Below, piece by piece: positions 7,793-16,045 of a stretch of DNA of 64,000 nucleotides. This stretch comes from Frateuria_A sp051900415 (GTDB taxonomy: Bacteria; Pseudomonadota; Gammaproteobacteria; Xanthomonadales; Rhodanobacteraceae). The stretch's first letter is position 1; the number at the start of each line of letters is the position of its first letter. The stretch covers positions 1-64,000 of the forward strand of contig NZ_JBHZGL010000013.1 of NCBI RefSeq assembly GCF_051900415.1, given 5' to 3'. Under the pieces are notes generated by a model, which did not search any database, was not told where the DNA came from, and saw only the letters and a program-made list of their open reading frames with translations. A program made the position numbers and the translations under genes.

Positions 7793-9421
7793 TCAGGTGC
7801 GGCGCTCGTGGATGGCGCCGATCAGTGCGCAGGTCGCCGCATCCAGCGGCGGCACGTCCGACTGCTCGCCACGCAACGCCGGCAGGATTTGCCGCGCGAT
7901 GCTCTTGCCCAGCTCCACGCCCCACTGGTCGAACGCGTTGATGCCCCACAGGTGGCCGAGCAGGAACACCTTGTGCTCATACAGTGCGATCAGTGCGCCC
8001 AGGCTCTCGGGGGTGAGCGCATCGAGCAGGATCACGGAACTCGGGCGGTCGCCCGGGAAGGTGCGCTGGGCTGCCAGCGTCGGGCCGCCAGCGGGGTTCT
8101 CGGCCAGCGCCTCCTCGGTGGTCTTGCCCAGCGCCAGCGCGGCCGCCTGCGCGAGCAGGTTGGACAGCAGCGCGTCGTGATTGCCATGCAGCGGATGCGC
8201 CGGGTTGACGATGCCGATCAGGTCCAGCGGCACCACCTCGGTACCCTGGTGCAGCGCCTGGAAATAGGCGTGCTGCGCATTGGTGCCGACGCTGCCCCAG
8301 ACCACCGGCACGGTGGGCTGGCCCACTGGCTGGCCTTGCGGCGTCACCGACTTGCCCAGGCTCTCCATTTCCAGCTGCTGCAGGTAGCTCGGCAGGTCGC
8401 CGAGCAGGTCCGCGTAAGGCACCACGCCGCGCGTCGGGTAGCCCAGCACGTCGCGGTTCCATATCTCGACGAGCGCCAGCAGCGCCGGCAGGTTCTGCTG
8501 CCAGGGCGCGCTGCGGAAGTGGTCGTCCATGCGCGCACCGCCGGCCAGCACGGCGCGAAAGCCCTGCGTGCCGATCGCCAGGGCCAGCGACAGCCCGACC
8601 GCCGACCACAGCGAGTAGCGCCCACCGACGAAGTCCCACATCGGGAAGATCTGCCTGAGCGGCACGCCCCAGCTGCCTGCGACCTCCGTGTTGGCGCTGA
8701 CCGCCAGGAAATGCCGCGCCACCTCGCGCTCGTCGCCGTTGCAGGCCTCCAGGATCCAGCCGCGCAGCACGTTGCCGTTGAGCAGCGTTTCCTGCGTGGT
8801 GAAGGTCTTGGAAACCATGATCACCAGCGTGGTCCTCGGATCGAGGCGGGTGATCAGGTCGTAGGCAGCCTGGCCGTCGACGTTGGTGAGGAAATGGCTG
8901 CGCACTTTCGGCGTGCGGAACGGGGCGAGCGCGGCAACGGCAAGCCGGGGCCCCAGGTCCGAACCGCCGATGCCGATGTTGACGATGTCGGTGACCGTGT
9001 CGGGCAGCCCCAGGGCCGCCTGCTGGCCGCCATGGATGGCGTCGACAAGCTGGCCGATGCGCTCGAGTGTCGCCTCGATCTCGCGGCGTGCCCCGGCCGG
9101 TGCCGGCGAGGGCATCGACGAAGCGCCCGCCCGCAGCGCCGTGTGCAGCACCGCGCGGTCCTCGGAGGTGTTGATCGGCTCGCCGGCGAACATCGCGTCA
9201 CGCGCCGCTTCCCAGCCGCTCGCTTCCAGCTGCGCACCCAGGGCATCGAGTGCCGGCACGTCCAGCTTCTGCCGGCTGAGGTCGAGCAGCAGCGGGCCGG
9301 CGCGGTGGCGCAGGCGCGCCCCGCGGGCCGCATCGGCGATCAGCGTGCGCAGGTGGGTCTGCGAAAGGCGACGGGCGTGGTCGGCGAACAGCGAAGCGTA
9401 CGTCGGGACGTTGGCGGGCAT
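7793..9421 (-). CDS. pgi: Glucose-6-phosphate isomerase
   Basis: Encodes 542 residues, the normal size. It interconverts glucose-6-phosphate and fructose-6-phosphate in glycolysis and gluconeogenesis. Family signatures are present: GIGGSDLGPR (sugar-phosphate loop), VSKTFTTQETLLN, the PGI signature region FVGGRYSLWSAVGLSLAL, GNHD for the catalytic base region, and INAFDQWGVELGK near the C-terminus. It stands alone, convergent with queG, with about 320 bases of repeat-rich DNA upstream towards panD. Confidence 0.97.
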   Translation of the reverse strand: MPANVPTYASLFADHARRLSQTHLRTLIADAARGARLRHRAGPLLLDLSRQKLDVPALDALGAQLEASGWEAARDAMFAGEPINTSEDRAVLHTALRAGASSMPSPAPAGARREIEATLERIGQLVDAIHGGQQAALGLPDTVTDIVNIGIGGSDLGPRLAVAALAPFRTPKVRSHFLTNVDGQAAYDLITRLDPRTTLVIMVSKTFTTQETLLNGNVLRGWILEACNGDEREVARHFLAVSANTEVAGSWGVPLRQIFPMWDFVGGRYSLWSAVGLSLALAIGTQGFRAVLAGGARMDDHFRSAPWQQNLPALLALVEIWNRDVLGYPTRGVVPYADLLGDLPSYLQQLEMESLGKSVTPQGQPVGQPTVPVVWGSVGTNAQHAYFQALHQGTEVVPLDLIGIVNPAHPLHGNHDALLSNLLAQAAALALGKTTEEALAENPAGGPTLAAQRTFPGDRPSSVILLDALTPESLGALIALYEHKVFLLGHLWGINAFDQWGVELGKSIARQILPALRGEQSDVPPLDAATCALIGAIHERRT

Positions 9422-9745
9422 GGGCAGACGCGCTGGCGAGGGAAGCCTTGCATCTTAAGCCGGGCGCGCGTGAGGAACACGTCGGGCGGCACCACGCACC
9501 CGAGCCTCGCCGCGAACGTGGGGGGTGGTGCCGAGAGGCGATGGTGCTTTTCGGCGCGATGCCTGGGCGAGCCTTTCGCAAGGTACGCCCTGCGGGCACC
9601 TTCCCCGTAAACGAGGGAAGGTTCGCGGGGCTACGCCGACGCGGCGTCCAGGTCCGACACGTCGGGTGGCATCACGCGTTCGAGCCTTCCCCGGCGAACG
9701 CGGGGGAAGAATCACGGCACGGGCGGACGCGGAGGAAGGATCCGG
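9422..9745. repeat. Non-coding stretch with degenerate family B repeats
   Basis: No gene seen. Bases 9477-9525 and 9657-9705 are two diverged copies of the same block, exactly 180 bases apart (ACACGTCGGG followed by T/C-GGCA and CACGC). Between and within them are hairpins of the GGGGAAGG type seen elsewhere (for example 9596-9626, CCTTCCCC facing GGGAAGG). The pgi promoter presumably lies near 9422-9460 but no clear boxes are visible. Confidence 0.6.
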
Positions 9746-10132
9746 TCAGGCGGCCGCCATCTGCTTTGGGATCGAGCGGTTGGTGTGGCTGATGCGATTG
9801 TCCGCATCCACGTACACCAGCGTCGGCTGGAACTTCTCCAGTTCCGCCTCGCTGAGCCCGACGAAGGCGGCGATGATGATCAGGTCGCCGGCCTGCGCGC
9901 TGCGCGCAGCGCTGCCGTTGACCGAGATGATCCCCGAGCCTTCCTCCGCGCGCAGCGCGTAGGTCACGAAACGCTGCCCGCTGTTGATGTTCCACGCGTG
10001 GATCTGCTCGTACTCGCGGATGCCCGAGGCATCCAGCAGCAGGCCGTCGATCGCGATCGAGCCCTCGTAGTGCAATTCCGCGTGGGTCACGGTTGCACGG
10101 TGGATCTTGGCCTTGAGCATGTTCAGGTGCAT
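9746..10132 (-). CDS. panD: Aspartate 1-decarboxylase (proenzyme)
   Basis: Encodes 128 residues. PanD makes beta-alanine for pantothenate and CoA from aspartate, using a pyruvoyl group formed by self-cleavage. Starting at 10132 places the cleavage site exactly at Gly24-Ser25 (HAELHYEGS), as in E. coli PanD; a longer upstream frame would run through repeat DNA. Other hallmarks are AWNINSGQRFVTYAL, the catalytic Tyr in TYA, and the NGSAAR loop. panB and panC are not in the window. It lies convergent with no neighbour and upstream of it is a family A repeat shared with metG. Confidence 0.96.
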   Translation of the reverse strand: MHLNMLKAKIHRATVTHAELHYEGSIAIDGLLLDASGIREYEQIHAWNINSGQRFVTYALRAEEGSGIISVNGSAARSAQAGDLIIIAAFVGLSEAELEKFQPTLVYVDADNRISHTNRSIPKQMAAA

Positions 10133-10214
10133 GACAGATGTGTTTCCGGCAGGAACAGCCTGCGTCCGCCAATTATCGAACCCCTGACGCTGCGCTGCAA
10201 CATCGCCCCGCCCC

Positions 10215-10279
10215 TCTGTAGGAGCGCACCTGTGCGCGACCGGGATGCGCGCGGTCGCGCACAGGATGCGCTCCTGCGA
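10215..10279. repeat. REP-like inverted repeat, family A copy 4
   Basis: Arms CTGTAGGAGCGCACCTGTGC and the complementary arm, the latter with one inserted base (CACAGGATGCGC). It lies between the divergent genes panD and metG. Confidence 0.85.
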
Positions 10280-10350
10280 GGGCTTCTGCGCGTTCGGCCA
10301 TCCAAACCCCCGTGCCATAATGTGCGATCCCGCCGGAACGCCTGCCCGCC

Positions 10351-12438
10351 ATGACCCGCCGCCTGCTCGTCACCAACGCCTTGCCCTACGCCAACGGCCC
10401 GCTACACATGGGCCACCTGCTGGGCTACATCCAGGCCGACATCTGGGTGCGCGCGCAGCGCATGGCCGGCAACGAGGTGGTGTACGTCTGCGCGGACGAC
10501 GCGCACGGCACGCCAATCATGCTCGCCGCGCAGAAGGCCGGCATGACGCCGGAGGCGTTCATCGAGGGCATCCGCGCCGGGCACGAGGCGGATTTCGCCG
10601 ACTTCGGCGTGCACTTCGACCACTACCACTCGACGCACTCGGAAGAAAACCGCGAGCTGGCGACGCTGATCTACACGCGCCTGCGCGACGGCGGTTTCAT
10701 CGCGCGCCGCGACATCAAGCAACTGTTCGACCCGGAAAAGGAAATGTTCCTGCCGGACCGCTACATCAAGGGCACCTGCCCGCGCTGCGGCACGAGCGAC
10801 CAGTACGGCGACAACTGCGAGAACTGCGGCGCCACCTACGCACCGACCGACCTGATCGAGCCCTACTCCGTGGTTTCCGGCGCTGCGCCGGTGCTGCGCG
10901 ACTCGGAACACTACTTCTTCGAACTGTCGAAGTTCGAGGCCCTGTTGCGCGACTGGTTCGCCGGCCGCTACACCGGCGGCAAGCCGGTGGCCAACGCGGG
11001 CGTGGCGGCCAAGCTGCGCGAGTGGCTGGACGGCGGTCTGAAGGACTGGGACATCTCCCGCGACGCACCCTACTTCGGCTTCCCGATCCCCGACGCGCCG
11101 GGCAAGTTCTTCTACGTCTGGCTGGACGCGCCGGTCGGCTACCTGGCCAGCTTCAAGGCGTTGTGCAACGCGCGCGGCCTGAAGTTCGACGACTTCCTCG
11201 CGCCGTCCAGCCGCGCCGAGATGCACCACTTCATCGGCAAGGACATCATCAATTTCCACGGCCTGTTCTGGCCGGCGATGCTGCACGGCGCCGGCTTCCG
11301 CACGCCGACCGCGCTGCACGTCAACGGCTACCTGACCGTCAACGGCGCGAAAATGTCCAAGTCGCGCGGTACCTTCATCCAGGCGCGCGCCTACCTGGAC
11401 GTGGGCCTGAATCCCGAGTTCCTGCGCTACTACTTCGCCAGCATGTTGGACGACGCACCGGTGGACGTGGACCTGGACCTGAAGGCCTTCGAGGAACGCG
11501 TCAACTCTCACCTGGTCGGTAAGTGGGTGAACATCGCCAGCCGCACCGCGGGCTTCGTGCACAAGTTCTTCGACGGCCGCCTGGGTGCGCGCTTCGGTGC
11601 CGCCGAACAGACGCTGTGGAACACGCTGCTGGAGCACTACGACGGCATCGACGCGCTGTACGACGCCGGCGATTTCGCCGAGGTTACCCGCCGCTTCGTG
11701 CTGATGGCGGACCTGGTCAACGGCCACATCGCCGCCACCGCGCCCTGGACCATGGCCAAGGACGAATCGCGTCGCGCCGAGCTGCACCAGGTGTGCTCGT
11801 TCGCGCTCGCCGCCTTCCGCCTGCTTGCCGGGCTGCTCAAGCCGATCCTGCCGGCCACCGTGGCCGCGGCGGAAAGTTTCCTGCAGGCGCCGATCGCCGA
11901 CTTCGACGACGCCCGCGCGGAACTGCACAGCCACGCGATCGGTCCGTTCGAGCCGCTGCTCGCGCGCATCGATCCGAAGCGCATCGAGGCCATGATCGAC
12001 GCGTCCAGAGAATCGCTCGCGCCCGCGCCGGCGGCCGCGCCCAAGTCATCCAAGGAAACCCGCAAGCCCATGATCGAGCCAGCAGCACCCGCCACCGACA
12101 CGCCCGCCACCATTGCCATCGACGACTTCGCCAGGCTCGACCTGCGCATCGGCAAGGTCACCACCTGCGAGTTCGTGGAAGGCTCGGACAAGCTGCTGCG
12201 CTTCGAGCTGGACGCCGGCCCGCTGGGCACGCGGCAGATCTTTTCCGGCATCAGGGCCGCCTACGGCGAGCCGGAAAAGCTGGTCGGCCGCAACGTGGTG
12301 TTCGTCGCCAACCTGGCGCCGCGCAAGATGCGCTTCGGGCTGTCCGAGGGGATGATCCTGTCGGCCGGGGATGGCGGCAGCGACCTGTTCCTGCTGGATG
12401 CCGACCAGGGTGCGAAGCCCGGCGCAACGGTCCGCTGA
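10351..12438 (+). CDS. metG: Methionyl-tRNA synthetase
   Basis: Encodes 695 residues, the length of the long dimeric form. It charges tRNA-Met and initiator tRNA. The class I signature appears as PYANGPLHMGH (residues 12-22) and AKMSKS near 334. A zinc-binding knuckle CPRCGTSDQYGDNCENCG lies around 146-163. After the anticodon-binding helical domain and a proline/alanine-rich linker (about 555-585), a C-terminal tRNA-binding/dimerisation OB domain (IDDFARLDLRIGKV, NLAPRKMRFGLSEGM) completes the protein. It stands alone on the plus strand with inverted repeats on both sides. Confidence 0.98.
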   Translation: MTRRLLVTNALPYANGPLHMGHLLGYIQADIWVRAQRMAGNEVVYVCADDAHGTPIMLAAQKAGMTPEAFIEGIRAGHEADFADFGVHFDHYHSTHSEENRELATLIYTRLRDGGFIARRDIKQLFDPEKEMFLPDRYIKGTCPRCGTSDQYGDNCENCGATYAPTDLIEPYSVVSGAAPVLRDSEHYFFELSKFEALLRDWFAGRYTGGKPVANAGVAAKLREWLDGGLKDWDISRDAPYFGFPIPDAPGKFFYVWLDAPVGYLASFKALCNARGLKFDDFLAPSSRAEMHHFIGKDIINFHGLFWPAMLHGAGFRTPTALHVNGYLTVNGAKMSKSRGTFIQARAYLDVGLNPEFLRYYFASMLDDAPVDVDLDLKAFEERVNSHLVGKWVNIASRTAGFVHKFFDGRLGARFGAAEQTLWNTLLEHYDGIDALYDAGDFAEVTRRFVLMADLVNGHIAATAPWTMAKDESRRAELHQVCSFALAAFRLLAGLLKPILPATVAAAESFLQAPIADFDDARAELHSHAIGPFEPLLARIDPKRIEAMIDASRESLAPAPAAAPKSSKETRKPMIEPAAPATDTPATIAIDDFARLDLRIGKVTTCEFVEGSDKLLRFELDAGPLGTRQIFSGIRAAYGEPEKLVGRNVVFVANLAPRKMRFGLSEGMILSAGDGGSDLFLLDADQGAKPGATVR

Positions 12439-12447
12439 CACGCTCTT

Positions 12448-12511
12448 TGTAGGAGCGCACCTGTGCGCGACCGTGAGGCTTCCGGTCGCGCACAGGTGCG
12501 CTCCTACAGTT
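12448..12511. repeat. REP-like inverted repeat, family A copy 5
   Basis: Arms TTGTAGGAGCGCACCTGTGC and CACAGGTGCGCTCCTACA around a short loop. It lies between the convergent ends of metG and the small secreted-protein gene, where it could terminate both. No further copy was noticed in the remaining 51 kb. Confidence 0.88.
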
Positions 12512-12518
12512 AAACCCG

Positions 12519-12812
12519 TTAGCGCGCGTAGGTGACGAAGAACCCGACCAGGTCGCCGTTCTCGTTGTAGGCCGACAGGTCCACCACGTGATAACCGCGC
12601 GCGGCGTACTCGGCGTGCGACTCGGTGAGCTTCTTGGCCATGTGGTTCTTGCGGAAGCCCAGCGTGGCATCGACGAACACCGTGACGGTATCGCCTTGCA
12701 CGGTCTCCGCCCGTGCTGGCGTGGCGTGAGTGAGCAACAACGTGCCGCTCATGCCGATGGCGGCAGCCAGCAACAGCGATGCAGCGCGGAGGGAAGGACG
12801 GAAACGGGTCAT
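12519..12812 (-). CDS. Small secreted protein of unknown function
   Basis: Encodes 97 residues. A long signal peptide covers about the first 35 residues (RFRPSLRAASLLLAAAIGMS, ending with T-P-A-R-A-E), leaving a mature domain of some 60 residues with KKLTESHAEYAARGYHVVDL and NGDLVGFFVTYAR. The pattern of two short beta strands and a helix could be a small alpha/beta fold, but I do not recognise a family. A purine-rich GGAG lies upstream of the ATG (GCAGGAGCTTCAC). It is divergent from the rnfB-like gene, about 75 bases apart. Confidence 0.75.
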   Translation of the reverse strand: MTRFRPSLRAASLLLAAAIGMSGTLLLTHATPARAETVQGDTVTVFVDATLGFRKNHMAKKLTESHAEYAARGYHVVDLSAYNENGDLVGFFVTYAR

Positions 12813-12889
12813 GTGAAGCTCCTGCCAAGTTGCGGGACAATAGGGCGCTGATTATGCCGATGCCCGCCCGGCACGGCGCCCGGAACATC

Positions 12890-13507
12890 ATGAACGACGT
12901 CACCGATCTGGTTACCCGCATCGACGCCCTGCTGCCGCAAACCCAATGCGAGCAGTGCGGCTTCCACGGCTGTCGCCCATACGCCGAGGCGATGGCGCGC
13001 GGCGACGCGCCGATCAACCGCTGCCCACCCGGTGGGGCGGCCGGCATTGCGAAGCTTGCGGCGCTGCTGGGCACGCCCGTGCTGCCGCTCGATCCCGCAC
13101 ACGGCGTGGAGAAGCCGCGCACACTCGCGCGCATCGTCGAGGCCGACTGCATCGGCTGCACCAAGTGCATCCAGGCCTGCCCGGTCGATGCCATCGTCGG
13201 TGCGGCCAAGCTGATGCACACGGTGTTGCCCGATCAGTGCTCCGGTTGCGAGCTGTGCGTACCGGCCTGCCCGGTCGACTGCATCGTGCTTGAACCCATG
13301 CCCCTGGCGCAGGTGGAAGACCCCGCCCACGCGGAGGCTTGCCGCGCGCACTTCCAGCGCCGCGAAGTACGCCTGGCCCGGGAACGGGGCGAGCGCGAAG
13401 CAGAACTGGCCGCGCGCAAGGCGGCGGTCGATACACCCTCCACCCCGCAGAACCCGGTGCTGGCGGCACTCGCGCGCGCCCGCGCCAAACAGGGTTCCCG
13501 GGCATGA
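12890..13507 (+). CDS. rnfB: RnfB-like ferredoxin (electron transport complex subunit B)
   Basis: Encodes about 205 residues. It carries an N-terminal Fe-S (FeS_4) motif, C-x2-C-x4-C (CEQCGFHGC, residues about 19-27) with a fourth Cys in INRCPPGG, then two [4Fe-4S] ferredoxin motifs, CIGCTKCIQACPVDAI and CSGCELCVPACPVDCI. This is the RnfB/RsxB layout, but the usual N-terminal membrane helix is absent and no other rnf gene lies nearby, so it may be a soluble electron carrier. The C-terminus is charged and coiled. It overlaps nth by four bases (ATGA), a coupling also familiar from E. coli where nth ends the rsx operon; delivery of electrons to the Nth cluster is only a guess. Confidence 0.85.
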   Translation: MNDVTDLVTRIDALLPQTQCEQCGFHGCRPYAEAMARGDAPINRCPPGGAAGIAKLAALLGTPVLPLDPAHGVEKPRTLARIVEADCIGCTKCIQACPVDAIVGAAKLMHTVLPDQCSGCELCVPACPVDCIVLEPMPLAQVEDPAHAEACRAHFQRREVRLARERGEREAELAARKAAVDTPSTPQNPVLAALARARAKQGSRA

Positions 13508-14142
13508 AGCGCGCCGACGTCGTCGAGCTGTTCACCCGTCTGCGCGAGCTCAACCCGCACCCCACCACCGAGCTGGAATACCGCACGCCGTTCGAGCTGC
13601 TGGTCGCGGTCGTGCTCTCGGCGCAGGCCACCGACGTGGGCGTCAACAAGGCCACCCGCAAGCTCTACCCGAAGGCCAACACACCGCAGGCGATCCTGGC
13701 GCTGGGCGAGGAAGGCCTGAAGCGCTACATCAGTACGATCGGGTTGTACAACGCGAAGGCGAAGAACGTGATCGCGCTGTGCCGGCTCCTCATCGAGCAG
13801 CACGGCGGCGAGGTGCCGCGCACACGCGAGGCGCTGGAAGCACTGCCGGGTGTCGGGCGAAAGACGGCCAACGTGGTCCTCAATACCGCCTTCGGCGAGC
13901 CGACCATCGCGGTGGACACGCACATCTTCCGTGTCTCCAACCGTACCGGCCTGGCGCCGGGCAAGGACGTGCGGGCGGTCGAGGACAAGCTGGAAAAAGT
14001 GGTGCCGGCCGAATTCAAGAAGGATGCCCACCACTGGCTGATCCTGCACGGTCGCTACGTGTGCAAGGCACGCAAGCCCGACTGCCCGATCTGCCCGATC
14101 CGCGACCTCTGTCGGTACAAGCACAAGACATTGCCGGCGTAG
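13504..14142 (+). CDS. nth: Endonuclease III
   Basis: Encodes 212 residues, the normal length. It is a base-excision-repair DNA glycosylase/AP lyase acting on oxidised pyrimidines. The helix-hairpin-helix reads LPGVGRKTANVVLN with the catalytic Lys in GRKTAN, and the catalytic Asp lies in VDTHIFRVSNR. The [4Fe-4S] cluster ligands are C-x6-C-x2-C-x5-C near the C-terminus (CKARKPDCPICPIRDLC). Its start overlaps the stop of the upstream rnfB-like gene. Confidence 0.97.
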   Translation: MKRADVVELFTRLRELNPHPTTELEYRTPFELLVAVVLSAQATDVGVNKATRKLYPKANTPQAILALGEEGLKRYISTIGLYNAKAKNVIALCRLLIEQHGGEVPRTREALEALPGVGRKTANVVLNTAFGEPTIAVDTHIFRVSNRTGLAPGKDVRAVEDKLEKVVPAEFKKDAHHWLILHGRYVCKARKPDCPICPIRDLCRYKHKTLPA

Positions 14143-14157
14143 GGCGGGTTCCTCGCA

Positions 14158-14450
14158 AGGCCTCCCCCATCCGCCCTTCGGGCACCTTCCCCCGTCAACG
14201 GGGGAAGGATCGGGGGCGCGGCGCCACGCTGCCGCGCCATCCCCAGCGAGCGGGAAAGGGTCAAAGGCCGCGACGCCACGCTGCCGAGCCTTCCCCCAGC
14301 GAGCGGGAAAGAGGCAAAGGGCGCGACGCCACGCTGCCGAGCCTTCCCCCAGCGAGCGGGAAAGGGGCAAAGGCCGCGGCGCCACGCTGCCGAGCCTTCC
14401 CCCGCGAACGCGGGGAAGGTGCCGACAGGCGGATGGGGGCGTTTTTGGGC
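14158..14450. repeat. Family B hairpins with a four-unit tandem array
   Basis: The stretch between nth and the TauE gene has no gene. It begins with a hairpin (CCTTCCCCCGTCAACGGGGG and beyond, about 14180-14207) and ends with another (14396-14420), both of the GGGGAAGG type. Between them GCCACGCTGCCG recurs at 14223, 14275, 14328 and 14381, a period of 52-53 bases, each unit carrying an imperfect hairpin CCCCAGCGAGCGGGAAAG. Units are adjacent, without unique spacers. Confidence 0.8.
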
Positions 14451-14516
14451 GTGATGCCCCGGTAAGGCTGGTTTGGCCGTACGCCGATGGGCGCATGCAC
14501 GCCCGCCAATGCCGCC

Positions 14517-15299
14517 TCAAGCCGCGTGGGTCAGCGACCGGTAGAGCATGTAGATCGCCACCACCACGATCACGCCGGCAAACACCACGTTGAGCGCGCC
14601 ACGTGTGCCTGCCAGGCGACGCGCACCCAGGGCACCCAGCCAGCCGCCGATCACGCCACCGCCGATGAACTCGGCCGCGACACGCCAGTCGACCAGGCCC
14701 GAGGCCGCGTAGTTGCCCGCGGTCGTCGCGGCAAAGGTCCCGACGGAAAACAACGAGGTACCGATCGCGTTGATGATCTCCATGCCGCTGGCGAACATCA
14801 GCCCGGGCACGATCAGGAAGCCGCCGCCAATACCGAAGAAACCGGCCAGTCCGCCTGCGCCGATACCGACCGCGCCCAACCGCGGCAAGGTATGGGGCAA
14901 CGGATAGCGGTCCCCTGCCCCACTACGCCGCCCGCGCAACATCAGGAACGCCACCACCAGCATCAGCAGCGCGAACAGCGCCAACAGGCGGTGGCCGTCC
15001 ATCGCCTTGCCCGCGCTCGATCCCAGCCAGGCGCCGAGTACGCCGGCCGCGGCGAACACGAACGCTGCGCGCCAGCGCACGTGCCCCGCACGCGCATGCG
15101 GCAGCAGGTTGGCGAAAGCATTGGCCGATACCGCCACCGCACTGGTGCCGATCGCCATGTGCGGGTCGCGTACGCCGACGACGTACAGCAGCAAGGGCGT
15201 AGCGAGGATCGACCCGCCGCCGCCGATCAGCGCGAGCGAAAACCCCACGGCCGATCCGCACAGCACCGCCAGCAACTCGCCAGCTCCCGGCACCGGCAT
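14517..15299 (-). CDS. TauE/SafE family membrane permease
   Basis: Encodes about 260 residues with seven or eight hydrophobic segments. The internal duplication typical of TauE/SafE is visible as two glycine-rich halves: FSLALIGGGGSILATPLLLY near the N-terminus and GFFGIGGGFLIVPGLMF in the middle. Such permeases export or import sulfite, sulfoacetate or other organosulfur anions; the substrate cannot be read from sequence. The ATG at 15299 is used; an in-frame TTG at 15317 is possible and neither has a clear ribosome site. It follows the BLH-type phosphatase gene by about 45 bases, and that pairing is common in sulfide-detoxification loci. Confidence 0.85.
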   Translation of the reverse strand: MPVPGAGELLAVLCGSAVGFSLALIGGGGSILATPLLLYVVGVRDPHMAIGTSAVAVSANAFANLLPHARAGHVRWRAAFVFAAAGVLGAWLGSSAGKAMDGHRLLALFALLMLVVAFLMLRGRRSGAGDRYPLPHTLPRLGAVGIGAGGLAGFFGIGGGFLIVPGLMFASGMEIINAIGTSLFSVGTFAATTAGNYAASGLVDWRVAAEFIGGGVIGGWLGALGARRLAGTRGALNVVFAGVIVVVAIYMLYRSLTHAA

Positions 15300-15344
15300 C
15301 ACGCGAGGAACCGGCAACAGCAGAGGCGATCGACCTGCATCCGC

Positions 15345-15770
15345 TCAGGCATGCCGCATCGCCCGCAGCCGCGGCGCAAGCGCAGCGATGTCGTAACCGG
15401 CATCGCCCGCCGTCTTCACGATCGCTTCGGCTTCGCCCTCACGGGCCGCCTGCAGAGCCCACAGCGTGGTCGAACGCGTGCCGGTACGGCAGAAGGCGAG
15501 CACCGGCGCGGGCATCTCATCCAGCGCCTGTGCCATCGCGTCGACGACGTCGGCGTCGTAACGCCCCGGCACGACCGGAATGTCCCGGTAGGCGAGGCCG
15601 TTCGCGGCGGCCGCCTGCGCCATCTCCGAACTGGAAGGCTGGTCGTCCGCCTCCCCGTCGGGGCGGTTGTTGATCACGCTGCGGAAGCCGGCCGCTTCGA
15701 GGTCGGCCATTTCGCCGGGCAGGATCTGCGGTGACACGCTGACCTGGTCGGTGAGCTTGCGGATGTGCAT
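15345..15770 (-). CDS. BLH-type (TIGR01244) phosphatase-like protein
   Basis: Encodes 141 residues. It matches the beta-lactamase-hydrolase-like/TIGR01244 family, a small dual-specificity-phosphatase fold often fused or linked to persulfide dioxygenases and TauE permeases. Signatures are QILPGEMADLEAAGFRSVIN, NRPDGEADDQP, and the Cys-x5-Arg active-site loop CRTGTRS. The substrate is unknown; a role in sulfur handling is inferred from family context and the adjacent TauE gene. The start is well supported by a perfect AGGAGG seven bases before the ATG. Confidence 0.85.
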   Translation of the reverse strand: MHIRKLTDQVSVSPQILPGEMADLEAAGFRSVINNRPDGEADDQPSSSEMAQAAAANGLAYRDIPVVPGRYDADVVDAMAQALDEMPAPVLAFCRTGTRSTTLWALQAAREGEAEAIVKTAGDAGYDIAALAPRLRAMRHA

Positions 15771-15903
15771 GGAGACCTCCTGGCAAGTCCAAGGGCAGCG
15801 CGACGATAGCAGCACGGCCGTGCCTGCTCCATGCCCTCGTGCAGCCGCGAAACCGCGCAGCACGGTGTTCATTCGAGCCTCGCAGACAAAGTTATGCGAG
15901 GCC

Positions 15904-15938
15904 AAAAAAAATAACGGCGGGCTTGCGGCCCGCCGTTG
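15904..15938 (-). terminator. Rho-independent terminator of the phosphate porin gene
   Basis: Read on the minus strand, ACGGCGGGC pairs with GCCCGCCGT around a short loop and is followed by a run of T residues (complement of AAAAAAAA at 15904-15911). It lies about 110 bases past the porin stop codon. Confidence 0.8.
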
Positions 15939-16045
15939 TCCCTCCCTGGGTAGAACTCCCTTCCGATAACCACTCCTTGACACGGGGCTAATGATCCACG
16001 GCCCGCGTGAAGGTTTGTTCAAGAGCAGGCAAACGCAGCGGCTGC

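Noticed and set aside
10402..11934. 510-codon minus-strand frame opposite metG
   Set aside because: It is entirely inside metG, whose class I synthetase motifs are complete; the antisense frame resembles no protein.
14223..14430. Possible CRISPR array
   Set aside because: The 52-53 base units are adjacent and similar throughout, with no unique spacers, and no cas genes are in the window.
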